Assembly: GCA_015680685.1 (NCBI GenBank)
Contig: MNCI01025357.1
Span: 566,789-630,788, forward strand
Reading direction: 5' to 3'
DNA from: Gnetum montanum
Lineage: Eukaryota; Streptophyta; Gnetopsida; Gnetales; Gnetaceae
Length of the DNA stretch: 64,000 nt
Shown here: one piece after another, positions 12,921 through 23,266 of the stretch
Layout of the letters: each line of letters begins with the position of its first letter
How positions within the stretch are numbered: position 1 is the stretch's first letter
The notes under the pieces: model-generated
Told to the model about the DNA's origin: nothing
The model's input: the letters and a program-made list of their open reading frames with translations, nothing else
Databases searched by the model: none
Program-made: the position numbers and the translations under genes

Positions 12921-12940
12921 ATCCTTGGCAATGGTGCCAA
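12921..12940 (-). promoter_or_regulatory. Primer-binding site of element B
   Basis: On the minus strand the LTR end is followed at once by TTGGCACCATTGCCAAGGAT. This is the form usual in Athila-type elements (TTGGCGCCGTTGCCGGGGA) with C-to-T type changes. It fixes 12941-13745 as the 5' LTR and the element's strand. Confidence 0.85.
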
Positions 12941-13745
12941 TGATGAGTGGCGAGATGCCCCTACGCCCAACCATACAAATCACCAAGGTGTTTACATGTG
13001 ATATGATTGAATTCTATGAACCTATAGTTCTCTAGTGCACTAGTTCCTCTAGGAAGTGAAATTGGCATTGAGAACATTTGTTATCTTCCCAACTACACTT
13101 GTGAAGCTCAAGGATATGGTTTAAGTGTAATTGAGGTACATGATTTTTATCATTTTATGTTTTATAAGTTTAATTACCTACAACAATAATGGAAGGTAGA
13201 GTAATTTAGGATCTAATTTATCTACTACCTAGCTTGCCTAACACAAGTACCCATCCCATTTTCTTGAACACATATGATGCTACTAGGCTACCAAAGGTTA
13301 AGCGTTGTTGGGTTACTAAGCACTATATCTATGCTCGAAGTGCTCATGCTTGTGTTCATTAACAACTAAAACTTAATTTCTTAATTTAAATGCATTAAAG
13401 AAAACATTAATCTATTCTTAGTGCTATAAGAATTATCAAAAGGGTTTATTTTTATTCCTATCACACTGCTACGCTCAAGTACATCAATGTTCAAACAAAG
13501 ATCCATACACACTTAGACTCCTACTATGGGCACTTAAAAAATATTCTAACTACAAGAGCTTCACTAACTATGAAAAATATTGATATGAAAATTGTGACCC
13601 CAAGCACTATATTTATAGGCTAGTGTATACCTCGTGACATTGGATATCCAACATTGCATCTTGGCTCCGACATCAGATACCCAACATTAAGGCTTTGACA
13701 TTAGATATCCAATGTTGAAGTAGATGAAAAAAATGTGATTCATCA
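12941..13745 (-). mobile_element. 5' LTR of element B (805 bp)
   Basis: Minus-strand ends are TGATGAATCAC (at 13745) and CCACTCATCA (at 12941). A TATA-like TATAAAT lies at 13617-13611. The U3 carries repeated GATATCCAATGT-type words (13635-13725), related to the GATATCGCATCCATGATATT text in the A LTR. Right flank bases are CATTC; the matching left target-site copy is not in the window. Confidence 0.85.
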
Positions 13746-15232
13746 CATTCAATGTGATCAAGCATATACATGCACTCCTCCTCTATTCAGCCAAGGTCTA
13801 CAATTCTCAACTCGTTTTTCTGACCTTTGTTGATGAATTTCAAGAGGATTACCTAGAGTGATGGAACCTACAACTTAAGTGGCAAAACTACTTTAGATCT
13901 ATAGACAAGGCTATAAGGTTTCATACCTATTATTGTTTGATGTATCCTATGGTATGCCCAAAGTGTGTAGACTAGTTGCTCATGCCATCATCATTTGTTG
14001 TTGTTTAGCATTTTCTTGAGGAGGCTAATGATGACCTTGTTGGTAGCCTCCACTTGGACATTTTCCTAAGGGTAGTATGGTGTTGAAAAGGAGTGCTTGA
14101 TGCCAAAGTGTTTAGAAAATGCTTTGGTTTCGGTGTTACTAAACTATGATATGTTGTCCATCACTATAGTCATGAGGAAGCCAAAATAGGTTACTATGTT
14201 GTCTAACACGAGCTTGAAAACCTACTGCGATGTTATCTTCCTAAGGGGAATATCTTCAACCCACTTGGTGAAGTATTTTGTTGTGGTTATTATGAAGATA
14301 TGCCCTACAAAGGACTTACGTGTCATGGGTTCGATGATGTCTAGGTTCCAACGTTGGAATGGCCATGTGATTTGTATTATATGTAATTCAATTAGTTGCA
14401 CATGCCTTAAGTTGCTATGCCACTAACAAGTGTTGCACATTTTGACTTTCTAGATGCAATTGCATTCCATGTAAGACTAATAGTAGCCTAGCTATCTAAT
14501 TTTTTCTACCATTGCCCTAGGTGCTATGTGACCTCCACACAGTCCTTCATGGACTTGCTCAACAATTATTTTTACTTCATTTTTGCTTACGCAAGTTAGC
14601 AGTATGTCATCGTAGAATCTACAACATAATTTATTATCACCTACAATGATGTACTACCATAAACATTTATGTACTATATCCTTTTGAGTAGTAATTAAGT
14701 GTTGTGGAGGCTCACCTTGTAGAAGGTATACCTTGATGTCGTTGTACCACTCTTTTGTGTGTGTGGTGCTAATTGTGGCTATGGATGCCTCTTTGATGGT
14801 TTGTGTGATAGGTACAATGCAATTCACCACTGAGGTGGGCAATGTGTTGAACATGTTAAGGGCTAATGTTGCAAGTGCATCATCAATAGCATTTTCACTT
14901 CGAGGAACATGTTGGACATCAACATATACAAAGTGTTGAAGCAGGTGTTTTTCTAGGTCACAGTAAGGTTGTAAATGTTATGCTTTGTAGACGTAAACAT
15001 CTATTACTAGATTAACCACTAGTTATGAATCACCTTAGATCACTATGCATTGGATTCCTAGGTGATGTGTTGCCTCGAAGGAGACCTTTGCACTCTACCA
15101 TATTATTGGTGCAAGGAAATGTAAAATGATATGTGAAGGGTTAGATCTTCTAGAAGGGAAATGTGATAATAGTAGCAGTGCTTCCTCCTCAAGAGGTTGA
15201 AGCTCTGTCAAAATGCATAATGTTGTAGGTTA
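13746..15232 (-). pseudogene. pol: aRNase H and integrase of element C
   Basis: Minus-strand text begins HFDRASTS-GGSTATIITFP and FPCTNNMVECKGLLRG, the archaeal-type RNase H seen in Tat elements (F copy: FDGASTSRGGS... TNNIAEYEGLL). The linker reads TKEWYNDIKVYLLQGEPPQHL. The integrase follows, with FSTPYYP and VEATNKVIISLLKKML. At 14156-14158 the second catalytic aspartate of the DDE triad is still GAC (MDN), unlike copies D and E. The frame ends in LDHIE at the border with element B. Stops and frameshifts are frequent. Confidence 0.75.
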
Positions 15233-15312
15233 TGTATGTATATTATTTTTATGTTGTTTTTCTTACTATTTTGTTGATTAGCTAATAATACTATGCTTTG
15301 TGTTGGTTGTAG

Positions 15313-16895
15313 AAAAAGAAGAGAGGCCTACGAGAGCAACAATTGAAGTTGTAGCAAAGGAAGCCCCCCCATCGGCTAAGGAAGAGGTAGCTCATGGAGA
15401 TGAGCCCCATGAGGTGGAAAAGACCCTTAGGCAGCTAGAAGACCAAGGTCACTCCACCCCAATAGAGGTAACTTTGATATGTTATTTGATGTTGTGCAAC
15501 TAGGTGAGCCCCCTGCACTCATGCCTAAGGGCTTACTAGGTAACCTATTTTTATTGTCATTTCTCTACCCTTATTTACTTTGGTACTTTGAGTTATATTA
15601 GGCCATGTGCTAATTGCACTATTTTATTACAGCATCAAGTGTTCCAACCAATATTCCTATGCCAACCTACCACATGGAGCTATGGGTAGACATGCCAAAT
15701 AAATTTTCTTTCATGGAAGGTATTGTTGAGGACATAGTGAACCACTTACAACATGCAAACCTGGAGTTAGGTATGCATGCAGTAATATCATGCTTTGTGT
15801 TATTCTATTTAGTGCTCAAATGCTTGGTTTTCAACTAAGGTTGCTCAGTTTTTGTATTCCTACAGGTCCCCAGTTACAATGGCATCCAAGCAAGGTAATG
15901 AAGGTGGATGCTTTACCTGACCTTTCCCCTAAGGTTGATTAGGTGCCTTGTCATATGTACAAGACATCTAAAAAGTGTGTGCTTTCCTATGCCAAGTCAT
16001 TATAGGTTTGTAGGTGCTTGAATGAGCTCCTATGGAAATGCATGCATGAACTACAGGAGAAGGTGGCCAACTAGGATGAGAATATCAAGGATCTTCAATC
16101 CATGTATGACTTCATCATCACTAGATCACAAAGAGATAGTACCTAGCATACCTCGGAGATTTAGTATGCTCATTATTATAGCACACTCAAAGGTAAGAAT
16201 GAGGCAACGTAGGAGTTGGTAGAGTAGCAACTCCAAATGGACTTGCTTGTTTAGAAGAACCAGGAGTGGAAGAACTACAACACAAAGATTTACAAGTGGG
16301 GCCGGATGCAAAAAAATCACAAGAATCAATACAAGTAGGAGCATGATGCATACTTGCATTGGTATAAGGAAGAGTTTACTGAATGTCATTACCTCAAGAT
16401 GTTTCTTAAGGTAACCAATGGGAAGTAGGCATATGACATGTTTATGTAGTGTATGGTTGTAAGTGACTCTCCCATGAGGTAGATTGTCACCCCCTTCGAA
16501 GAGGCCTCTTCTGCTACATTTTCAATGAAGCTACTCGCATGGATTACTGTGGACAAAGGCATGACCCTTTTAGGTATTGACTTTGGCTAGGAAGACTAGA
16601 AGAAACTTTCTAAAGCAAAGATTCTTTGTTTCTTAAAGGCTAACCTTGGAAAGTTACCTCCAGAGCTCTTCGATGCAGGACCCTCTCGAGTTAGTTTTTT
16701 TTCTATGTTAGTTTATGCTTTTGATTGTGGCATGCATGCTTACTACATGTAGTGCATGCTTAATAATTAGATATATTTTTTTTATTATGGCATGCATGAA
16801 ATGATGTTGAAGGCACAAATGGCTCAATAGAAGAAGCAGAACCTCCACTTCCACCTAATGCTACTAGCTAAGCATGATCAGATGTACCTTCCATG
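15313..16895 (+). pseudogene. Antisense gene of element C, last exons only
   Basis: This lies opposite to C's gag and pol. Exons fit 15313-15468, 15633-15770, 15866-16689 and a last piece ending near 16895. Borders are GT...AG or close: donors GTAACT and GTATGC, acceptors TTGGTTGTAG, TTATTACAG and TTCCTACAG. The exon 15633-15770 reads WVDMPNKFSFMEGIVEDIVN, matching WREFPDKFAFMEGVVSDMIE in D and WTEMPSKMDFVAGIAEEVVE in F. The long exon has the coiled-coil part with ELVE-QLQMDLL, NQEWKNY and KWGRMQKNHK, equivalent to QIDLLNLKCQDWKAF in F. The first exons, with the HAD-like and Athila-ORF-like parts, are gone. TAG stops are common. Confidence 0.65.
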
Positions 16896-17109
16896 AGGTT
16901 TTTTGTTGTATTTTTTCTATGTAATGCTACACATGCTATGTTATGGCTATGTATTACTATTCATGCCATATTTTGTTATGTTATTTCCTAAGTGTAATGT
17001 GTAAATTTTATGGCTCTATGATGATTTTATTGCATTTTGCTATGATCATGCTTATAATGTAACCTATGCTAACATGCTTAAGTGATGAATTAATGTTGCA
17101 ACAATGTGT
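16896..17109. other. Spacer of element C
   Basis: This AT-rich stretch separates the end of the antisense gene and the repeat array. It has repeated TGCTATG/ATGCTAC words. No gene is visible. Confidence 0.4.
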
Positions 17110-17750
17110 TATGCAAGCCTAGAGTTATGGAATGATAGTGATATTGGACCATCGTTAGCCATAGTGAGTCTAGGCCATTGCAAGCCATAGTGAGTGTTGT
17201 CAGCTTAAAGCCTTAACGATCCTCACACCAGTTTAAGGCCATAGCAGAAGGGTCGATGTTAGTTTAAGGCCATTCCTGGCCATGCATTGCTAGTTTAAGG
17301 CCATAGCAAGCCATTATTAGTTTTTTTCCATTTCAAGCCATGCATTGCTAGTTTAAGGCCATAGTAGGCCAAGGTGATAGTTTAAGGTCACTCTAGGTTG
17401 TAGCAAGGGGTTTAAAGGTGATACTTTAAGGCCATTTTAGGCCACTAGTATAGTTTAAAGGTGTTACTTTTAGACCATTCCAAGCCACTAGCATAGTTTG
17501 AGCTGATAGTTTTAGGTTGGCAATAGTTTTATGTCATTTCAAGCCATAGCGATGGAATTAAAAGTGATAGTTTAAGGCCATTTCAAGGCACACATTGGTG
17601 ATAGTTTAAGGCCATTTCGGGGCACTGGTGATGGAATTACAAGTGATAGCTTTAGGCCATTCTGAGCCATGATGATGGGATTAGGGATGATAGTTTAAGG
17701 AAATTTCAAGCTGTAGTGATAGTTTAAGGCCATTCCAAGCTACATACTAC
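17110..17750 (-). repeat. GGCCTTAAACTAGC-type tandem array of element C
   Basis: On the plus strand the words GCTAGTTTAAGGCCATAGCAAGCC recur with variation roughly every 30-60 bp. Reverse-complemented, this is GGCTTGC...GGCCTTAAACTAGC, the same motif as at 27130-27300 and 55870-56020. In each case the array lies just downstream of pro. The copies here are the most diverged. Confidence 0.8.
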
Positions 17751-18089
17751 TATTTCTCTTTTTTGTGATTTTTATGCATTTTTGATGTTTTTCATGCATT
17801 AAAGCAATGACTTCAGAAGCATAAACTACTTGAGCAAATGCGTAAAGTGGATGAATACGTAAACAAAGCAAGCAAATGCATAAACTAAGCGAACTGATGC
17901 ATAATCTAAGTAATCAAGCTAAATTCAAATAACATACTATAATGCTAATCTAATGCAAGAAAAAAATGAAACCTAAGAAAAAAGTAAAATACAAGGTCCA
18001 CAAAAGTGAATAGTAGGTAAGAACCTAGTGTGTTTTGAACTAAGGAGGTACCGTAATTATGCAATTTCTTCCTAACCTGGTGTGGGTTA

Positions 18090-18960
18090 GGAGGCACATA
18101 GGGCCTAGATTGCATTATTCAGTATTCCCCTTAACCTTCACTCACTATGTCAAACGGAAATTCTACCCAAAGGGCATCCTATAGGAGGTCACTAGATTCT
18201 ACTATTCTTTTGATTACATTTGCTTCATGAGTATCATTCTTTGTTGTGGATGCATCATTAGGAAATTCAACCTTCAACCCTTGCTCCATATTTATGTTGT
18301 CGATGGCCAAGGAGGTAACATTATTACCATGGATGACAACTTCACCACCTTCGTATGGGAGGTGGATCTCTTGATGAATTAGCAAGGAGACAACTCGTAA
18401 TTGGGCCAACCAAGGTTTATGCAATATCAAGTTGAAGCTTGACATCTCTTCTATGATAATGAGCTAAACAATGATAGAGAATTTCTCCCCTACTACAAAA
18501 GCTATACTAATGGTTCTCCCAATAATGACACATGACCCATTGAAGGATTTCAAGCATGCAATTTTTGTTGGCCTAATTTGATCTATCAGGCCTAGCTTAT
18601 CCACAACTATGTATGGTATTATGTTTCTTGCTACTCCATCATCCACGTGCACTCTGCGAATTTTGCATTGCCCAACACATATAGTAATAAACATAAGAGC
18701 TATTATCACCTTGCCCCTCTTGGAATTAACCTTGATTACTTCATCATAAAATTCTAGGGATGTGAAACTCAATTCTTGTGATGTATGGGGTAGCATCACT
18801 GCATGGATGGAGGTCTCATCTGCAAGGATGTCCTTCGTAATAAGGATGGAGGTCAACATCCATGCAAATGCTTCGTAGTGGGTAGATGAGGTCATGATCA
18901 GGTCATACAAACTCAATGTTGTATTTTTCTATTTAATTACTTATTTGACTTAGGCTAATG
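18090..18960 (-). pseudogene. pro: Protease of element C
   Basis: The frame 18916-18464 reads MSLYDLIMTSSTHYEAFAWM, then KIRRVHVDDGVARNIIPY with the active-site strand, then LIDQIRPTKIACLKSFNGS. It continues at 18445 with SSFNLILHKPWLAQL, equivalent to the 'ILGRPWL' strand, and HQEIHLPYEGGEVVIHG. The residue before the catalytic DG is D rather than the usual S or T (VDDGVA). The same DDG occurs in the D and F copies. The C-terminal tail reads VEFPFDIVSEG and PYVPPNPHQVRKKL. Only a few stops are present. Confidence 0.8.
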
Positions 18961-19299
18961 CATCCACAAATTCCTTACCATTAACCATGTTTTTGTTGGC
19001 CTTGACTTCTTCCATGTGACCTAAGAGATGGATTTCTCATGGAGGTGACTTAGGCTTTATTTGCTTGGCTTACTTAGGAGGCGCAGTGCTCCCTTGTGAT
19101 TTTTTCATTGTGGCCTCTTCAGTTGTTTTGTCCATAGGAACCACAGATATAGGAATTGTTTTTGGTGGACCTAGCACTCTTTGATCTTGATGTTGCCTAA
19201 TCATTTTGTCTACAAGATGCTCATTAGGTCTCCTGTGTTGCCACCTCGAAGGCCTGCCAATGTTACCAGTGGGGTTGTCCCTTCAAAAGGAAGGGATTG

Positions 19300-21100
19300 A
19301 TGTGTTAGCTATTACTAAGCTTAAAATAGGTGAGAGGCTAGCATGTTGTGGCACTTTAATGATGAAGCATGGCTGAATGGTTGTTGTCTATGTGACATGC
19401 GATGGGACCCTAACTATGAAGGGCATTGTGGGTGCTGGAGGTGGCACTCTAACAATAAAAGGGGGCCTTAGACCTGTGGGGGTCAAGGGAACCCTTTCAC
19501 TACCAGAGGGCACCAAAACCACCAATGGCTATTGCACTAATTTTGGATCGTCATCAATGATGATAGAATTTATGACATAGTTGGCATTGTTTAAATTTAT
19601 AGGATCATTGTACATCTTCATGGACTATATTTGAAGCATGGCTAGGTTTGCAATGTTGACTACCAACTTGCCTTTGTTGATCATCCTTTGCAAGTCATCT
19701 TACAAGACTAGGCAAAAGTCCATGCTATGATTGGCCAACTGGTGGTAGTGGCAAAATCAGTCCAGCCTAAAATGTCTTAGGACCTAGGGCTCATTTGGTG
19801 TTGCCAAAGCAGGATTTCTTAGTAACTTGTAGTATCTATCATGTGTTTTTGCAGGCATCCTTGAACATTTGGTTATATTAGATGTGTCTAGATTTTAGTA
19901 GTTAATCTAGTAGCTCTAAAGGCTTTAGTGGTAATGAGATATACTTAGAGTGATCCTTGCACTTAAATTTTGACCTTTGAACAACTTGCGTTATGGCCAC
20001 CAAGGATGTAAGCTGGTTGATTGCCTTGGTGCTAGAGTTGGTAGCTTTGTTGTTAGCTGAGGCTTTGGATTGCCTAGTCGTCTACCTCTACTTAGTTGCT
20101 TTGGCTTCTTTGGCTACAGTTGCCATTGTTGCATTTTTCTTTCCTTTGTCTTTGTCTCTCCTTGCATGTTCTTGTAGGCCACGTAGGCTGGGTCCTTGCT
20201 AACTTCTATCACATCTTCTATGCTTTTGCTTTAAGCGAAGGCTTGGATTACAGATTATAGGCCCAGGTAATATAGTTTTGACTTTATAAAGTCATTGATT
20301 GTGCCCTTGAAAATGGCTAGGAGATGTGCTTTAGCTATCAGCTCTCGTATTTCATCTAGCAAGGCACTACAACATTGAATGAACTTTTTCATGGGCTCTA
20401 AGTGGCCTTGCTTAACTTGTATTAGTTGGTCTAAGGTGGCCTCTGGCTTCAAATTATATTTTAAGTGCATTAAAAATTGGCTCAATAGGTCCTCCAAAGA
20501 GGAGATACAGCCTCTGGGCAATGCACAAAACCAATCTAATGCTTTGCCAGTTAGTGATATGGTGAACACATGCATGATGACATGCATCCATGCTTGCAAC
20601 AATAAGCACTCTAACCTAAATCTAACTAGATGTGCATTAGGGTCTCCCTCACCATTGTATTTGGTGAATTGAGGTAGTGAGACTCTAGTTGGAAGAGTTA
20701 GAGGTGGGACCATAGGACTTATAAGGTTATCCTAGTAGAGTTACAGTTTCAGAGGAGGCAACTTTCAGTTGCTTCACCTATTCTATCAAGATTTGGATTA
20801 TCTAAAATGCTTGGTTTAAGCTTTGAGATGCTCCAATTGGCTATGGTGACTATGTTATTTGTTGTTAGGGTAGGTGTGTGGTCCATGGCATGGTTGTTGG
20901 TTGTGAAACTATGTAATGCACTTGATGCATTATGTGTGCTATAGAGACGGTGACTAGGGCAAGCACTAAATGTGTGCATTAGGTTGATGTCGAGGGTGTT
21001 GACAAAACAAGTAGAACATAGGATGCCTGAGTCATTTGGGATCTAAAGATGAGCCTTGTATGGACGTATAATTGAGTTGATACGATTACTATGAGTAGAG
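19300..21100 (-). pseudogene. gag: gag of element C
   Basis: The capsid part (20713-20255) is the clearest: VSLPQFTKYNGEGDPNAHLV, GKALDWFCALPRG, MHLKYNLKPEATLDQLIQVK and FIKSKLYYLGL, i.e. the retrotransposon gag domain. Near 19680-19760 a zinc-knuckle-like segment FCHYHQLANHSMDFC keeps both C residues. The tail has the short repeat PPFIVRVP / MPFIVRVP near 19370-19480. The N-terminal proline-rich part is truncated at the border with D. Assembly of particles would be its role; this copy is broken. Confidence 0.75.
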
Positions 21101-21188
21101 ATGGTTGAATAGGTTGTGATGATACCACGAAGGGCAAGTCAAGGGAAGCCATTACATCATAATATGTGTGTTATGTTTGGTGTGTTGC

Positions 21189-22443
21189 TGAAACATCCTA
21201 AAAGAAAATGCAAGGTCATCTTGGCTTCACCAGGCTCTTGTAGTCTGCATAGCACCACGGCAGTCCATCGAGAAAAGAACGTTCTGAGTCCAGGATGGCC
21301 AGTTTGGTAAATTTTCTACTTTAGGCATGGGTGAGTTCTGTACCAACTCACCCGCCTGCCAAAGTAGTCTGAACAGCTAGCAGCCTACTCAGAAACGGTG
21401 TCCAGAATTAGCAACAATAGTCTAGGTGCATGGGAGAAGCAGTTCAGCAAGTTTTCTAAGTCACAAAGCTTGCTACGTTACGAAGTGTAGCGTAGCAATC
21501 CTCAGAAAAAAATGGTAGAACAAGATGTTATGCTACGCAATGACATATGGCGTAGCATAGCAACAACTTCATTACTCACCTCCCTCATCCAATCTCGAGT
21601 TTTGCAGTGATGTTTCTTTTCTCCAGGAAGTGGTGGACCATGTCTATTGCTACGCTACGCTGAGCTACATGGTGCAGCAAGGCATAGCAATCCTACAGAA
21701 AGGAACAGAAGGCAATTCGAAAGCCAAAATCAGCAAAGTTTGCAGAACTTGCACTATGACAGAATAAGCTGAAAATTAGCAAAACTGTCCTAGTTGCTAT
21801 GCTATGCTATGTAGCATAGCATCATGAAGCAAGTATGTGACGTACGACAAGACACACGGCAAGGTGCTATGCCACGATAAGAAAGCCACGTCGTAAAACA
21901 CAGCGCGACAGGCAAGTGGCCATGCGATATCAATGCACTCTACCTTAATCGTACTATTGGCACATGCCTCTAGGAGCTAGCGACGCAGTCACGACGTAGT
22001 AGGATTGCAGTTATTGCTCGCATCACAACGATCTTGCAAGCTCGACGGTGACAAATGGGTCGCATGTTCCTAACTGTATCTTATGTTATTTCTTATTTAC
22101 TGTCTGGCTTCCTTATATTATTTCTATTTTTCTTACCTTCAAGCATCATCTCATATCATTTTCACATCTACGTTTATTCATTATTTCACATCGTTGTTGC
22201 ATTTTTTTAGTCCCTTTCCTTTCTCGCTATAATTACCCATAAGCACCATCTCGCAACTTGTACAGTTTATATTGCAGAAGGCTATATTGAGACCGATGTA
22301 AGTCCCTGTTTGATCAACCAGACCATTTAGCGCACCTCATGTTCACACACACCCAGCACCACCCTCCTGCGGGCACAGGGTTGGAACTATTGTGTCCGCC
22401 AACCTTGGTGTTCTTCCAGCCTCCAACGTTTTTGGTTGCTACA
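21189..22443 (+). mobile_element. 5' LTR of element D (about 1255 bp)
   Basis: It starts TGAAACATCCTAAAAG, matching TGAAACACCGTGAAAA of the 3' LTR at 39772 and TGAAACACCATAAAAT at 49390, and ends GGTTGCTACA just before the PBS. It shares with the 39772 LTR the block GTAAGTCCCTGT[C/T]TGATC near 22299 and CCAGC near the end. Words such as TGCTACGCTACG are common at 21465-21900. I do not see a clear TATA box. Confidence 0.75.
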
Positions 22444-22448
22444 GTTTT

Positions 22449-22468
22449 TTGGCTCTAGAAGGAGGGCC
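22449..22468 (+). promoter_or_regulatory. Primer-binding site of element D
   Basis: TTGGCTCTAGAAGGAGGGCC lies five bases after the LTR end. Element F has TTGGCACTAGAAGGAGAGCC at the same place. I cannot name the primer tRNA without a search. Confidence 0.7.
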
Positions 22469-22529
22469 TTTTGGTTCCTTTGCCATGTGTTACGGTAGTT
22501 CTGTGAGCCTCCTGTGCCCTGATACACAT

Positions 22530-23200
22530 TAGCATAGACGCGACACCCTCTTGCGGTTGTTTGCGTTCTGTGCGACGCAGATCGGTCGCCTCAACGGTTC
22601 CTTCAGAGCCCCACAGAACACAAGGCCTCTAATCATCGATTAACTAGCTCATTCTACGATCGTCTTGCATGTGTACTGCACCCCGCCCCATGTGGTGTAG
22701 ATCAGTCACCTGGACAGTCCCTCCAAGACCCTGCAAGACATAAAGCCTGCCTGATTGCTAGTTAATTTGCCCATCCTACGGTTGTCTCACCTGCGTTTTG
22801 TACCTCATTCTGTGTAGTACAGAACGGTCGGCAGTCCCTCCAAGATCCCGTGAGACACAAAATTTACTTGGTCACTAGTTACTTTTCTCGTCTTACAGTA
22901 GTCTCGTATGCCTTTCACACATTGACTTGCATTAGCATAGACTCGACACACTTTTTGGTTGTTTGCGCATCGTGTGGTGTAGATCGGTCTCCTTGACAGT
23001 TCCTCTGGAACACTATGAGACAATAGGCCTTCGAACGACAATTTAACTTGCTTCTTCTACAGTAGTCTCGCATGCGTCCTGCGCCCTAGCCAGCATAGGC
23101 AAAAGCATGACACCCTTTGAGGTTGTTTCCATCTTGTGTGGCGCATGTCTGTCGCCTCGACGGTCCCTTCGGGATCCTGCAGGACGAAAAGCCACCTATT
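22530..23200. repeat. Leader tandem repeats of element D, five diverged copies
   Basis: The segment GATCGGTCGCCT-ACGGTCCCTTC-GATCCTGCAGGACA-AAAGCC recurs near 22580, 22699, 22820, 22982 and 23146, with GACACCCTCTTGCGGTTGTTTGCG-type text before several copies. Spacing is about 120-165 bp. It fills the untranslated leader between PBS and gag. No gene is present in this stretch. Confidence 0.75.
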
Positions 23201-23266
23201 TTCATTTTTTTAATCCTTCTATTCTTCTATGTTTTCTAGAATTTTTGCTTAATCACTTGCTTAAGG

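Larger units (their letters stand above)
4571..13745 (-). mobile_element. Element B: Athila-type LTR retrotransposon, 3' LTR missing
   Basis: Read on the minus strand this gives 5' LTR, PBS, gag, protease, RT, RNase H, integrase and a long 3' spacer. The order is the usual Ty3/gypsy order with integrase last. There is one RNase H only and no aRNase H, unlike elements C-F. The 3' LTR is not present; the spacer runs into element A's 3' LTR, so the rest of B probably lies left of A. B's 5' LTR lies inside the integrase of element C, so B inserted into C. Confidence 0.8.
13746..21188 (-). mobile_element. Element C: rearranged Tat/Ogre-type element
   Basis: On the minus strand this gives gag, protease, a TAAACTAGC-type repeat array, a gene on the opposite strand, then aRNase H and integrase. 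RT, the first RNase H and the first exons of the antisense gene are deleted. Its integrase is cut by the 5' LTR of B at 13745, and its gag N-terminus stops at the D 5' LTR at 21189, so both B and D appear to have inserted into it. No LTR of its own is visible. Confidence 0.75.
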
